A stretch of 64,000 bases of DNA from the NCBI GenBank assembly GCA_948467395.1, contig CAOKDX010000008.1:87285-151284 (forward strand), written 5' to 3'. The stretch's first letter is position 1; every line of letters starts with the position of its first letter. The notes under the pieces were generated by a model. It made no database searches and was not told the DNA's origin. It was given only the letters and a program-made list of their open reading frames with translations. A program made the translations under genes and the position numbers. Positions 1 through 7,096 of the stretch are shown here, in pieces. This DNA is from an uncultured Clostridia bacterium. Lineage in GTDB: Bacteria; Bacillota; Clostridia; Lachnospirales; Lachnospiraceae.

Positions 1-1010
1 TTGGAAAACAGCGCCGTGAGATCATGATATGTCACACCAGCCAGCAGCCCGCTGCGGACGTCCGCGCGGAAATCAATGTTCCGCTCCCGGCAGAGCTGGA
101 TATACCGGCAGAGAAGGGCGTTCAGTGAAACATTATCACATACCTGGACGGAACCCTGCAGATCTGAGGAATGGACAATGCGGTCAATATAGGCGGCTAT
201 CTTTTCCGGCTCACCCTGTTCATTCAGATCGCTGATGGATTGTAAATGTTTCCTGATATCATGGATCAGTATCTTCTGACTCTCGTCCTGCCGGATTAGA
301 AGCTGATAGTAGCCTGCCGTATCGCTCTCCTTCTGCAGCTGGATCTGAAGCTTCATATATTCCCGGCTCGTTTTCTGATTTCTGTCATAAATCCAGAAAA
401 TAAGAAGGTTGAGGATTAGCAGAAGAACGGAGCTGACGGAAACCATCAATTCCATCAAAACAGGAAGTTCCACAGTCAGAGAGATCGTATAAAGTGTCAA
501 AAATATAATTGTAGAAAAAAAGGGAATCAAATTTAATAAAAGTAAATTTCGATCCGGCAGAGCCGGTTCTTCTTTCTCATCTTTTAAAAAATGAACAATA
601 AACTGCAATACTAGAAAATAAATCAGCTTACTAAACATAGCAGATAGAATTAAATTTACATTATGAGTATGCGTCGCCCAAAAATTCACAAGTACCTGTG
701 AGTTGATCCCAATCACAATCAATTCGCTTAATGCCATCACTATGAATATAACCAGTGCATGAAAAAAAGCAGAATACCATTTTACATGATAGAGGGAGAA
801 TACTATAACAAAATTAGTGATAATAAACACTGCCGTATTCAGCCATCCAATTTCTGCCAATCCTATCATTAGCAGGATACCATAACCGGCAAAAAGTAAA
901 ATGCCCTCTGTCTTTCTGGAATATTGTGGATAAAACAGGCTGGAAAAATACTGCCATGCGATAAATGCCTCAGCTATGTATAAAACCATATAGTAAATAA
1001 CTACCAGCAT
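1..1010 (-). CDS. AgrC-like sensor histidine kinase, C-terminus cut by window edge
   Basis: Reading the minus strand from the ATG at 1010 gives about 336 codons without a stop to the left edge. The N-terminal ~200 residues are a series of hydrophobic membrane segments. A linker and an H-box-like motif (ILIHDIRKHL) follow, then the start of a GHKL-type catalytic region; the ATPase N and G boxes lie outside the window. This is the layout of AgrC peptide-sensing kinases. The start is supported by AGGTGA a few bases upstream; an alternative GTG at 1019 overlaps the stop of the response regulator. The gene follows that regulator directly, so the two form an operon. Role by family: detects the AgrD-derived cyclic peptide at the membrane and phosphorylates the LytTR regulator. 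Confidence 0.85.
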   Translation of the reverse strand, partial: MLVVIYYMVLYIAEAFIAWQYFSSLFYPQYSRKTEGILLFAGYGILLMIGLAEIGWLNTAVFIITNFVIVFSLYHVKWYSAFFHALVIFIVMALSELIVIGINSQVLVNFWATHTHNVNLILSAMFSKLIYFLVLQFIVHFLKDEKEEPALPDRNLLLLNLIPFFSTIIFLTLYTISLTVELPVLMELMVSVSSVLLLILNLLIFWIYDRNQKTSREYMKLQIQLQKESDTAGYYQLLIRQDESQKILIHDIRKHLQSISDLNEQGEPEKIAAYIDRIVHSSDLQGSVQVCDNVSLNALLCRYIQLCRERNIDFRADVRSGLLAGVTYHDLTALFS

Positions 1011-1015
1011 CCGGA

Positions 1016-1723
1016 TCACCTCACACTTTCCAAATACAGCAGATATGCCTGCTTGAATTCCGTATATTTTCGCCGTGTAAGATATGCCTGTATCCGGTTA
1101 TCACAGAGATGGATCAGGGTATGGTCAAAACCAGATACATACTTCATATTGATGATAAAACTTCTGTGTGGTTGAAAGAAACTGTTAATTTTCAATATAT
1201 CAAGCCAGTATTTCATTGTCTGCATGGACTCATAATCCCCCTGTACAGTGTGAACGATTACCACCCTGCCCATTGACTCAACGGATATGATATCCGATGC
1301 CGAAACAGTATGGCAGCCCTGTCTTGTCTCTATAAGCAATTTCACGGCAGCAGAATGATAGATCTGGATGGCGTCTCGAAGGTTGCGGAACAGACGCTGT
1401 CGCTCCAGTGGCTTGGACAGATACCGGAATACATGGAAACGCATGGCCTCATCCAAATATTCCGAAAAAGAGGTTATTATAAAAATAATGACTGCTTCAT
1501 TTTTCTTTTTCAACTCATTTCCAACATAAATACCGCTCAATCCCGGCATCTCCACATCCAGAAAAACGATATCTTTCCCGCCGCTATCAGCCAGAAGGGC
1601 TTCCCCGCTCTCAAATATTGCCATTTCAGGCACTTTAATCCTGTTTTTTTGAAAATACTCAGCAATGCACTTTTGCAGTTGTCCGGCAAAATGTCTGTCG
1701 TCATCACAAATCAAAATTCTCAT
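1016..1723 (-). CDS. LytTR-family response regulator (AgrA-like)
   Basis: A 235-residue protein with an N-terminal receiver domain (acidic cluster DDD at residues 7-9, phosphoacceptor Asp56 in FLDVEMPG) and a C-terminal LytTR DNA-binding domain from about residue 130. This is the AgrA/VirR architecture, a transcriptional activator binding direct repeats. I chose the ATG at 1723, preceded by GGGGTG, over a GTG three codons upstream. It lies 6 bases ahead of the AgrC-like kinase, consistent with co-transcription and co-translation. With agrD-agrB about 740 bp away and divergent, it probably closes the agr circuit and may control the adjacent secreted protein and ABC transporter. The family is clear; the target genes are inference. 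Confidence 0.9.
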   Translation of the reverse strand: MRILICDDDRHFAGQLQKCIAEYFQKNRIKVPEMAIFESGEALLADSGGKDIVFLDVEMPGLSGIYVGNELKKKNEAVIIFIITSFSEYLDEAMRFHVFRYLSKPLERQRLFRNLRDAIQIYHSAAVKLLIETRQGCHTVSASDIISVESMGRVVIVHTVQGDYESMQTMKYWLDILKINSFFQPHRSFIINMKYVSGFDHTLIHLCDNRIQAYLTRRKYTEFKQAYLLYLESVR

Positions 1724-1800
1724 AAAAAACACCCCGCAGTATAATCATAAATCAGATTATACTACAGGGAAGGTTAAAAGCACAAGCCGTTTCCTGCTCT

Positions 1801-2157
1801 TTAGACATAATGATCCTTATTAAAATTGTTTATATTCCGCTCCGCCAGAAAGGCCACCACCCTGTTGATGAAATCAATATCATCCTCACTGCATAAACGA
1901 AGATTGTCAATTATATTTAACGGTATATTGTTGGCATGTATATTTCCCAGCAAAAAATAGTCCGGCGTAACCTCGAGCTTTTCACACAGATCCATCAACA
2001 AATCGATACTCGGCTTTTCCCTGCCATTCTCTATCGCCGAAACATGGTTGTTTGAAACCTCAATTTGTTCCGCCAGTTCATATTGTTTAATGCGCAGCTC
2101 TTTTCTTCTGAGCTTAATCCTTCTCCCTATTTCTATAAAACGCTGGTCTCTTATCAT
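1801..2157 (-). CDS. XRE-family helix-turn-helix regulator
   Basis: A 118-residue protein. Residues ~9-65 form a Cro/CI-type helix-turn-helix (RRKELRIKQYELAEQIEVSNNHVSAIENG), followed by ~50 residues with no recognisable domain. The ATG at 2157 has AGGAAAGG upstream. A TTG in the same frame at 2238 would add 27 residues of poor quality, so it was not used. The gene sits between the two-component genes and the divergent agrD-agrB, facing away from agrD, so it is a good candidate for an additional repressor of the agr locus. The copies of ACAGAAGAA in the 300-bp gap are possible operators, but this is untested. Confidence 0.88.
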   Translation of the reverse strand: MIRDQRFIEIGRRIKLRRKELRIKQYELAEQIEVSNNHVSAIENGREKPSIDLLMDLCEKLEVTPDYFLLGNIHANNIPLNIIDNLRLCSEDDIDFINRVVAFLAERNINNFNKDHYV

Positions 2158-2239
2158 TGCGGCTGTCCCTTTCCTCAGTTTCTGCTGCACATCCTCATTT
2201 GCTCCTTTATGGAAGTATAGTAACACCTGCCCGGACAAA

Positions 2240-2452
2240 ACAGAAGAATGTCATACATAAATATTCTGTATTACAATTATTTTTATTCATAAAATGTATT
2301 CTTCTTCTGTCTTACATTGAAATAAGTATGTTTTTCTATTATTTTTTACCAATTTACCTTAAAAAAATCCTGTTTGCGCCACAACGGTAGATTTTTTCCA
2401 GCATCTGCCTTATAGTATTTCCATACAGTACTTCATGTTAAAAACAGAAGAA
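2240..2452. promoter_or_regulatory. agrD upstream region with three ACAGAAGAA copies
   Basis: The intergenic region between the XRE gene and agrD carries ACAGAAGAA at 2240-2248 and 2444-2452 on plus, and its reverse complement TTCTTCTGT at 2302-2310. The first two form an inverted pair spaced about 53 bases apart. The last copy lies immediately upstream of the agrD ribosome binding site. The rest is AT-rich. These could be binding sites for the XRE or LytTR regulator; purine-rich repeats can also arise by chance. Confidence 0.4.
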
Positions 2453-2464
2453 GGGAGGATTTTC

Positions 2465-2617
2465 ATGAAAATGAGAAAACAAGGCAGATCCGTCGCAAAG
2501 ACTGTGGTAAATCTGCTCAATACATCGCTCGTAGTTGACGCAAATACGACCACCTGTGTCGCATTTTATCAGCCGGAAGTGCCAAAAGAATTGTCCCGTT
2601 TCAAGAGGAATAAATGA
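2465..2617 (+). CDS. agrD: AgrD-type cyclic autoinducer peptide precursor
   Basis: A 50-residue precursor: a basic amphipathic N-terminal leader (residues 1-24), a core around TTTCVAFY (Cys31), and an acidic/proline tail QPEVPKEL that strongly resembles the EVPKEL tail of staphylococcal AgrD. By analogy AgrB would cut after Tyr35 and the Cys31-Tyr35 segment would form a five-residue thiolactone ring. The start at 2465 follows a near-perfect GGGAGGA; an upstream in-frame ATG at 2435 lacks this. The stop overlaps the agrB start by 4 bases (ATGA), so the two are translationally coupled. The family is recognised by tail, cysteine position and neighbour; the exact mature peptide is inference. Confidence 0.92.
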   Translation: MKMRKQGRSVAKTVVNLLNTSLVVDANTTTCVAFYQPEVPKELSRFKRNK

Positions 2618-3201
2618 TGCGGGCGGCCGCAGGTTATATAACCGGATGGCTGATCCGGCACCGGGCTATTGAAGAAAAAGACCGTTCCTTGTATGAGTAT
2701 GCCATATGCAGTCTGATTCTAACAATCTCGCCGCTGATCATCGTTATCACCGGCGGCTGTATCATGGGACTGGTAAAAGAAAGCATTCTCTTTATCCTGC
2801 CCTTTATGGTGATACGGAAATACAGCGGCGGACTTCACCTGAAACATGCCTGGACATGTCTGGTCTGCTCCTGCATTGTGCTGTGTCTCTGCATCTATGT
2901 CACATCCAGGATCCCTTGCAGCAGCATATTGAGCCTCCTTATGCTTACGGCAGTGATCGGTCTGGGAATCTGCAGTCCTGTGGATTCAGAAAACCGGCAG
3001 TTGGATTCTCGTGAAAAAATAAAATATAAAAAGATCACCATCTGGATTGCCATGGCATTTGGGGGAATTTATGGATTGCTCCTTTTGCTCCAGCTGGATT
3101 ATTATGCAAAGTGGATTGCCGCCGGACTGATCCTTCCGGCCGTTTCACAATTGCCTGTGGCTATCAAAAGAATAGCAGGGAAAGATAAGGAGAGAAGCTG
3201 A
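2614..3201 (+). CDS. agrB: AgrB-type membrane peptidase
   Basis: A 195-residue integral membrane protein with about five or six hydrophobic segments and the AgrB catalytic motif RKYSGGLHLKHAWTC. His75 and Cys82 have the same 7-residue spacing as the active-site His and Cys of staphylococcal AgrB. It would cleave the AgrD C-terminal tail, form the thiolactone and help export. It overlaps agrD by 4 bases. Its stop codon lies in the loop of a long hairpin that could end the transcript. Confidence 0.93.
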   Translation: MMRAAAGYITGWLIRHRAIEEKDRSLYEYAICSLILTISPLIIVITGGCIMGLVKESILFILPFMVIRKYSGGLHLKHAWTCLVCSCIVLCLCIYVTSRIPCSSILSLLMLTAVIGLGICSPVDSENRQLDSREKIKYKKITIWIAMAFGGIYGLLLLLQLDYYAKWIAAGLILPAVSQLPVAIKRIAGKDKERS

Positions 3202-3228
3202 ACTAATGCTTCTCTCCTTATCTTATTA
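3184..3228 (+). terminator. hairpin at the end of agrB
   Basis: A perfect 15-bp stem (GATAAGGAGAGAAGC at 3184-3198 with its complement at 3208-3222) encloses a 9-base loop that contains the agrB stop codon. It is followed by a weak T-rich tail (TTATT). Probably a terminator or a 3' stabilising structure separating agrDB from the next unit. Confidence 0.6.
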
Positions 3229-3268
3229 ACCAAAACTCAGGTAAAAATGTCGTTTCATGCAGAGTCTG

Positions 3269-3296
3269 TTGATTTGCCGGGTCGGTGTGTTATACT
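3269..3296 (+). promoter_or_regulatory. sigma-A-like promoter for the secreted-protein/ABC unit
   Basis: TTGATT (3269-3274), a 16-base spacer and TATACT (3291-3296), about 70 bases upstream of the next ATG. It follows the agrB hairpin, so the downstream genes can be expressed separately from agrDB. Confidence 0.6.
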
Positions 3297-3364
3297 GGAT
3301 GGGAACATGAATACTGTATGAAACATTTTCACAAGCGAATTACAATCGAAAGGGAGAGAAGTCT

Positions 3365-3763
3365 ATGTTAGAGAAAAGAAAATCAAAGAAAACAAAGCTC
3401 TTATGTATGCTGTTTCTGGTAACTGCAATACTTACTGGATCCGCCACTGCTTACGCCAGAACGGTCACTGATACTGGAAAGACTCTTCGGGGCTGGACTT
3501 ACACATTCAGCGGCACTTATAATAGCAGCGACGGAAAGACATCCGGTTATACAAAGGCAAGTTTCGCCAAACATGCTGGTTGTTATACCGAAATCAAAGC
3601 CTATGTAATTACCCGTGAAAAACCATATGTATATGGAAAAAATGATGATAATTATGTTTCACGCAGTGGTTTTTCCCTTAAAAACTCCAAAAATATTCGA
3701 ATACAACATGGAGCATATAGCAAAAAAGGGGCAGCTTTTGCGGGAGGGCATACAATCTATTAA
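3365..3763 (+). CDS. small secreted protein of unknown function next to agr
   Basis: A 132-residue protein with a basic N-terminus, a hydrophobic core (residues 11-27) and a likely signal peptidase site after AYA (residue ~31). The mature part is ~100 residues, rich in Gly, Ser, Tyr and Lys, with one cysteine and no domain I recognise. AAGGGAGAG lies upstream of the ATG. It lies directly upstream of two permease-like proteins and an ABC ATPase. That order (secreted polypeptide, membrane protein, ATPase) recalls lactococcin-972-type bacteriocin loci, but the sequence is not a convincing match. It could be a bacteriocin, a signalling protein or a transporter substrate. Confidence 0.7.
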   Translation: MLEKRKSKKTKLLCMLFLVTAILTGSATAYARTVTDTGKTLRGWTYTFSGTYNSSDGKTSGYTKASFAKHAGCYTEIKAYVITREKPYVYGKNDDNYVSRSGFSLKNSKNIRIQHGAYSKKGAAFAGGHTIY

Positions 3764-3770
3764 ATTTTTT

Positions 3771-3796
3771 CAGCAGAGATTATAACATCTCTGCTG
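3771..3796 (+). terminator. hairpin between secreted protein and transporter genes
   Basis: A 10-bp perfect stem (CAGCAGAGAT with ATCTCTGCTG) and a 6-base loop lie between the secreted-protein gene and the first permease gene. No long T run follows directly (ATATTTAAAAA). It could be a partial terminator or a processing/stability element giving more of the secreted protein than of the transporter. Confidence 0.5.
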
Positions 3797-3840
3797 ATAT
3801 TTAAAAACATTACTACCCCAAAAAAGAAAGAGAGAAATTT

Positions 3841-4998
3841 ATGTTTGTTTTTTTATTCAGACTGTCATTGAGGATGCTTATGGACTGGAAACGGGAAATA
3901 GCTCTCATCATGCTGGGTATCCTTATTTCTTCCTGTGCCGTTATAAAATTTACTGATAATATAACAAACTTCCAGCATTATTATTATGATACTAAAGGAA
4001 CCCGGGAAGAAAGAATATTTTATGAGAACCGGGTGCATTTTTCTTTTACTAATTCTGAAAAACTCGATCAGGTGACCAAACAGCTGAAAGAGCAGAACGG
4101 TATCTGCAATGTTATTCTGAAGGGAAATGTAGAAATCATTCCGGGACATGATTTTGCCGTAGCCTCTTACAGCTCTATCCCGATGCTGACACAACATGAC
4201 AACTCCATCGGAACTACCCCGGCGCAAGTTGAGGATGGTACTATCGTATTATCATATGGTACGCTCTGCGGCCTGGAGGGGAGCAGGACTCCGGATCCGG
4301 AAGACGGAATTATCGTTACCTATGGAGAAGAGTCCCCGAAATCGAGCTATACCGTGTTCTATTCCTGCAATGAATTATTTCCAATGGCGGGCAGCTCCTA
4401 TCGTATCGTAGCGGAGAATTTTAATTTCGAAGAAAACCTTCTCTCACAAAATGATTTTATGGACCTGGACAGAGCAGGCAGACTATCTGATGTAGAACTG
4501 ATCTATATCTATAATGACGATTTCAGCAGTACACAGATGGCACAGGCAGAAGAACTGATCCGTTCCGTCAAAGCATTTGAAAGTACTTACAGGGAACAGC
4601 CCGATAATACCCTGAGCGTTTCTGATTATCTGGATTTCATGAGCAATCTGATCCTTGGCGTGATCCTTGCTGTACTAAATGCATTGTTCATTTATCAGTC
4701 CGTATTGAAACGCAGAATCCCCTCATATGCCGTACTCAAGCTATTGGGGTTAAAAAATTTCCAGCTCAGGGCTGCAATCCTCCTGGAAATGCTGCTCCTA
4801 TTTTCTTTTTCATTTTTTGTATCGGCAGTATTATTCCTTTTGTACTGCAGCGCAGCAGGACAATTGATCTACAATCTACGCTATTCCATCGGATACAGTT
4901 TTGGCCTGCTTCTTCTGATCTTTGTTCTGTTATCCCTGATCATGACAGCCAGACTGGTAAAAAAGCAGCCCTTCGAAGCATATTCTGCCAATAAATAA
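3841..4998 (+). CDS. FtsX/MacB-like ABC transporter membrane subunit
   Basis: A 385-residue membrane protein with one N-terminal transmembrane helix (residues ~18-38), a large extracytoplasmic domain (~40-270) and three C-terminal helices (~275-297, ~318-350, ~358-380). This is the 1+3 topology of FtsX/MacB-type permeases. A cytoplasmic coupling segment (SVLKRRIPSYAVLKLLGL) lies between helices 2 and 3, typical of the family. The ribosome binding site is AGAGAG. It stands 13 bases upstream of a second permease with the same topology and upstream of an ATPase, so the three probably form a heterodimeric type VII ABC system. Likely role: export of, or immunity to, a peptide. The substrate is unknown. 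Confidence 0.78.
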   Translation: MFVFLFRLSLRMLMDWKREIALIMLGILISSCAVIKFTDNITNFQHYYYDTKGTREERIFYENRVHFSFTNSEKLDQVTKQLKEQNGICNVILKGNVEIIPGHDFAVASYSSIPMLTQHDNSIGTTPAQVEDGTIVLSYGTLCGLEGSRTPDPEDGIIVTYGEESPKSSYTVFYSCNELFPMAGSSYRIVAENFNFEENLLSQNDFMDLDRAGRLSDVELIYIYNDDFSSTQMAQAEELIRSVKAFESTYREQPDNTLSVSDYLDFMSNLILGVILAVLNALFIYQSVLKRRIPSYAVLKLLGLKNFQLRAAILLEMLLLFSFSFFVSAVLFLLYCSAAGQLIYNLRYSIGYSFGLLLLIFVLLSLIMTARLVKKQPFEAYSANK

Positions 4999-5011
4999 AG
5001 GAGATTACGAC

Positions 5012-6205
5012 ATGCTATTACATAGAAAGCTCTGGGCACGGGAATATCTGTCCTGCATTATGAGCAATTTGTTTATCATAATACAAATCGGTCTTGCATT
5101 ATTTCTGATCAATCATCAGATCAGTGCTGCTGTATTACAGATACAACATCTAAATAGTATTACAGATGCAGATGCCGACACCTATTTATATCAGTATGCT
5201 ATGGCCGCCTGTGGACTCTTCGACATTGAGAATGGGGACTATCCGGCAGCATGTGAAAAGATCCGCTCCCTTCCGGGAATTGATGGTTTAGGAGAAATTT
5301 TTAACACCTCCATTACCGTTGAAAACGACTCCATTCAATATCCCGAAGATATATTTGAAATCAGTGCCATGGATTCCATCTCCACCGCTGGGGTTACTTA
5401 TAATATAAAGGAAGGCCGGTGGCTGAATGAGAATGACCGGGACGGAGAAATCATTCCTGCCGTTCTGGGCGGAGCTATTGCCAATCGGTACCAGATCGGC
5501 GACACGATAACGATTGATCTGAATACAGGTTCTGTCTATAAAATTCAAGTGGTGGGGAAACTAACTGATCACTGCAGCCGACTCGATCTAACGGGATTAA
5601 TGGCAGAACAAAATATGTATTCTTTTATGGTAGAATGTGAAAATACCATCTTTGTAAACCATACAAAAGTTTTTAACACTGTAAAAAGAGCGGGATTCGG
5701 GCATTCCACTGCCCACTGTATCGTTAAGCTAGATAAAAACGCAGACAAGAAATACTTGTCTCAGTATGGAAAACTTGTCTCCTTTGAGGAGATGAAGCAG
5801 GAGACCTCCCACGACCTTTATCATTATATTAAGGACGCCGCTGTTGAGGGGATCGTCTGGACAGTCGTGATCATTTTCGGAATTATCGCCACCAGCTCTC
5901 TCATCAGCAAGCGGAGAAGATATGTCTGGGGAATTTATCTGCTGCTGGGCATAACGCCAAATAAACTGCTGGGGGTAACTATGCTAAACAACGGGATTAC
6001 ATATGTGATCGGAATTATCACATCACTGGCTGTTTACGAATGGTACTCACAAAGAGAAGAACTGGTCTCCGGGACAATCATCCATCCATACCATATCATC
6101 ACCTGCCTGATCTTCTTTACCATTATGATGACAGTCAGCCTGCTCAACAGCCTTTACCTATTGGAAATACAACCAAAGGAAATAGTAACACAAACAAAGG
6201 AGTGA
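5012..6205 (+). CDS. second FtsX/MacB-like ABC transporter membrane subunit
   Basis: A 397-residue protein with a TM helix near residues 20-40, an extracytoplasmic domain to ~280, and three more helices (~285-305, ~325-350, ~360-385). It has the same layout as the preceding gene but little obvious sequence identity, suggesting a heterodimer. AGGAGATT precedes the ATG. The start of the ATPase gene is 4 bases after this stop, so all three genes are tightly coupled. Confidence 0.78.
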   Translation: MLLHRKLWAREYLSCIMSNLFIIIQIGLALFLINHQISAAVLQIQHLNSITDADADTYLYQYAMAACGLFDIENGDYPAACEKIRSLPGIDGLGEIFNTSITVENDSIQYPEDIFEISAMDSISTAGVTYNIKEGRWLNENDRDGEIIPAVLGGAIANRYQIGDTITIDLNTGSVYKIQVVGKLTDHCSRLDLTGLMAEQNMYSFMVECENTIFVNHTKVFNTVKRAGFGHSTAHCIVKLDKNADKKYLSQYGKLVSFEEMKQETSHDLYHYIKDAAVEGIVWTVVIIFGIIATSSLISKRRRYVWGIYLLLGITPNKLLGVTMLNNGITYVIGIITSLAVYEWYSQREELVSGTIIHPYHIITCLIFFTIMMTVSLLNSLYLLEIQPKEIVTQTKE

Positions 6206-6209
6206 AAAT

Positions 6210-6887
6210 ATGGGTATTCTGGAAGCAAAGAAAATTGATAAAATCTATAATCAGGGAAAGACCAGCGAAGTCCGGGCACTGAGACAGGTGGATCTTGATA
6301 TCAGCCCGGGAGAGTGGATCTCCATTATGGGTAAATCGGGTTCGGGAAAATCAACCCTTCTTCACATATTGGGACTGGTGGATAAATACACATCCGGTTC
6401 CCTGCTCTTTGACGGGCAATGTGTGGATCATCTGGGACAAAACAAGGTGGCAGATATCCGGATGAAAAAGGTAGGGTTTGTCCTGCAGGACTTTGGCCTG
6501 ATCTGGAATATGAACGTCTTTGATAACATAGCTGCCCCGCTGTATCTGGCCAAGACAAAAAAGAACAAAGTGAAGGAGCTTGTACATAAGGTAGCGGAAG
6601 AACTGGAGATAGAAGATCTTCTGAAAAAGAGAGCGAAAGAGCTGTCCGGCGGGCAGTGCCAGCGGGCGGCCATCGCGAGGGCAATCGTGAATGATCCAAA
6701 GGTAATTTTTGCCGATGAACCAACGGGCGCCCTGGATAAAGAAAACGCCGCAAATATAATGGATATATTTGCCAGGATCAAGGAAAAGGGCACTACGATC
6801 GTGATGGTAACCCACGACCGGGAAATCTCACAGCGGGCGGACCGGGAATTAACAATATCCGATGGCATACTTACAAGCAGTAGATAA
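6210..6887 (+). CDS. ABC transporter ATPase, MacB/LolD type
   Basis: A 225-residue ATPase with all core motifs: Walker A GKSGSGKST (residues 41-49), Q-loop LQDFG, signature LSGGQCQR (~144-151), Walker B VIFADEPTGALD (~163-174) and H-loop MVTHD. This size and motif set is that of the ATPases that drive FtsX/MacB-type permeases in lipoprotein release, peptide efflux and bacteriocin systems. It ends the unit that begins with the secreted protein; ribosome binding site AAGGAG. Confidence 0.92.
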   Translation: MGILEAKKIDKIYNQGKTSEVRALRQVDLDISPGEWISIMGKSGSGKSTLLHILGLVDKYTSGSLLFDGQCVDHLGQNKVADIRMKKVGFVLQDFGLIWNMNVFDNIAAPLYLAKTKKNKVKELVHKVAEELEIEDLLKKRAKELSGGQCQRAAIARAIVNDPKVIFADEPTGALDKENAANIMDIFARIKEKGTTIVMVTHDREISQRADRELTISDGILTSSR

Positions 6888-6950
6888 GGCAGATAGAACT
6901 CCTCTATCCCTTTACATTCTTTTCCATCTCTCCTTATTTGCCCTGTCAAT

Positions 6951-6994
6951 AAACACAAAACAGGCGGCCCCTCTACACGTAGCAGCGCCGCCTG
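6951..6994 (-). terminator. terminator downstream of glgB
   Basis: On minus, CAGGCGGC and GCCGCCTG form an 8-bp stem around an 18-base loop, followed by TTTTGTGTTT. It lies about 100 bases past the glgB stop and also separates glgB from the convergent ABC ATPase gene. Confidence 0.75.
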
Positions 6995-7096
6995 CAGCAA
7001 GATACCAGGGATAAAATGCATCCGGGGATTCTTTTACGATTTTCCTCAGCTTATAATTATCCCGGAAACCCCTTTCCCCAGCTTCTCCTGTGATCG

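Noticed and set aside
3365-3763. Firm assignment of the secreted protein as a lactococcin-972 bacteriocin
   Set aside because: Gene order is suggestive, but the protein lacks a convincing match to the family sequence pattern, so it is left as unknown.
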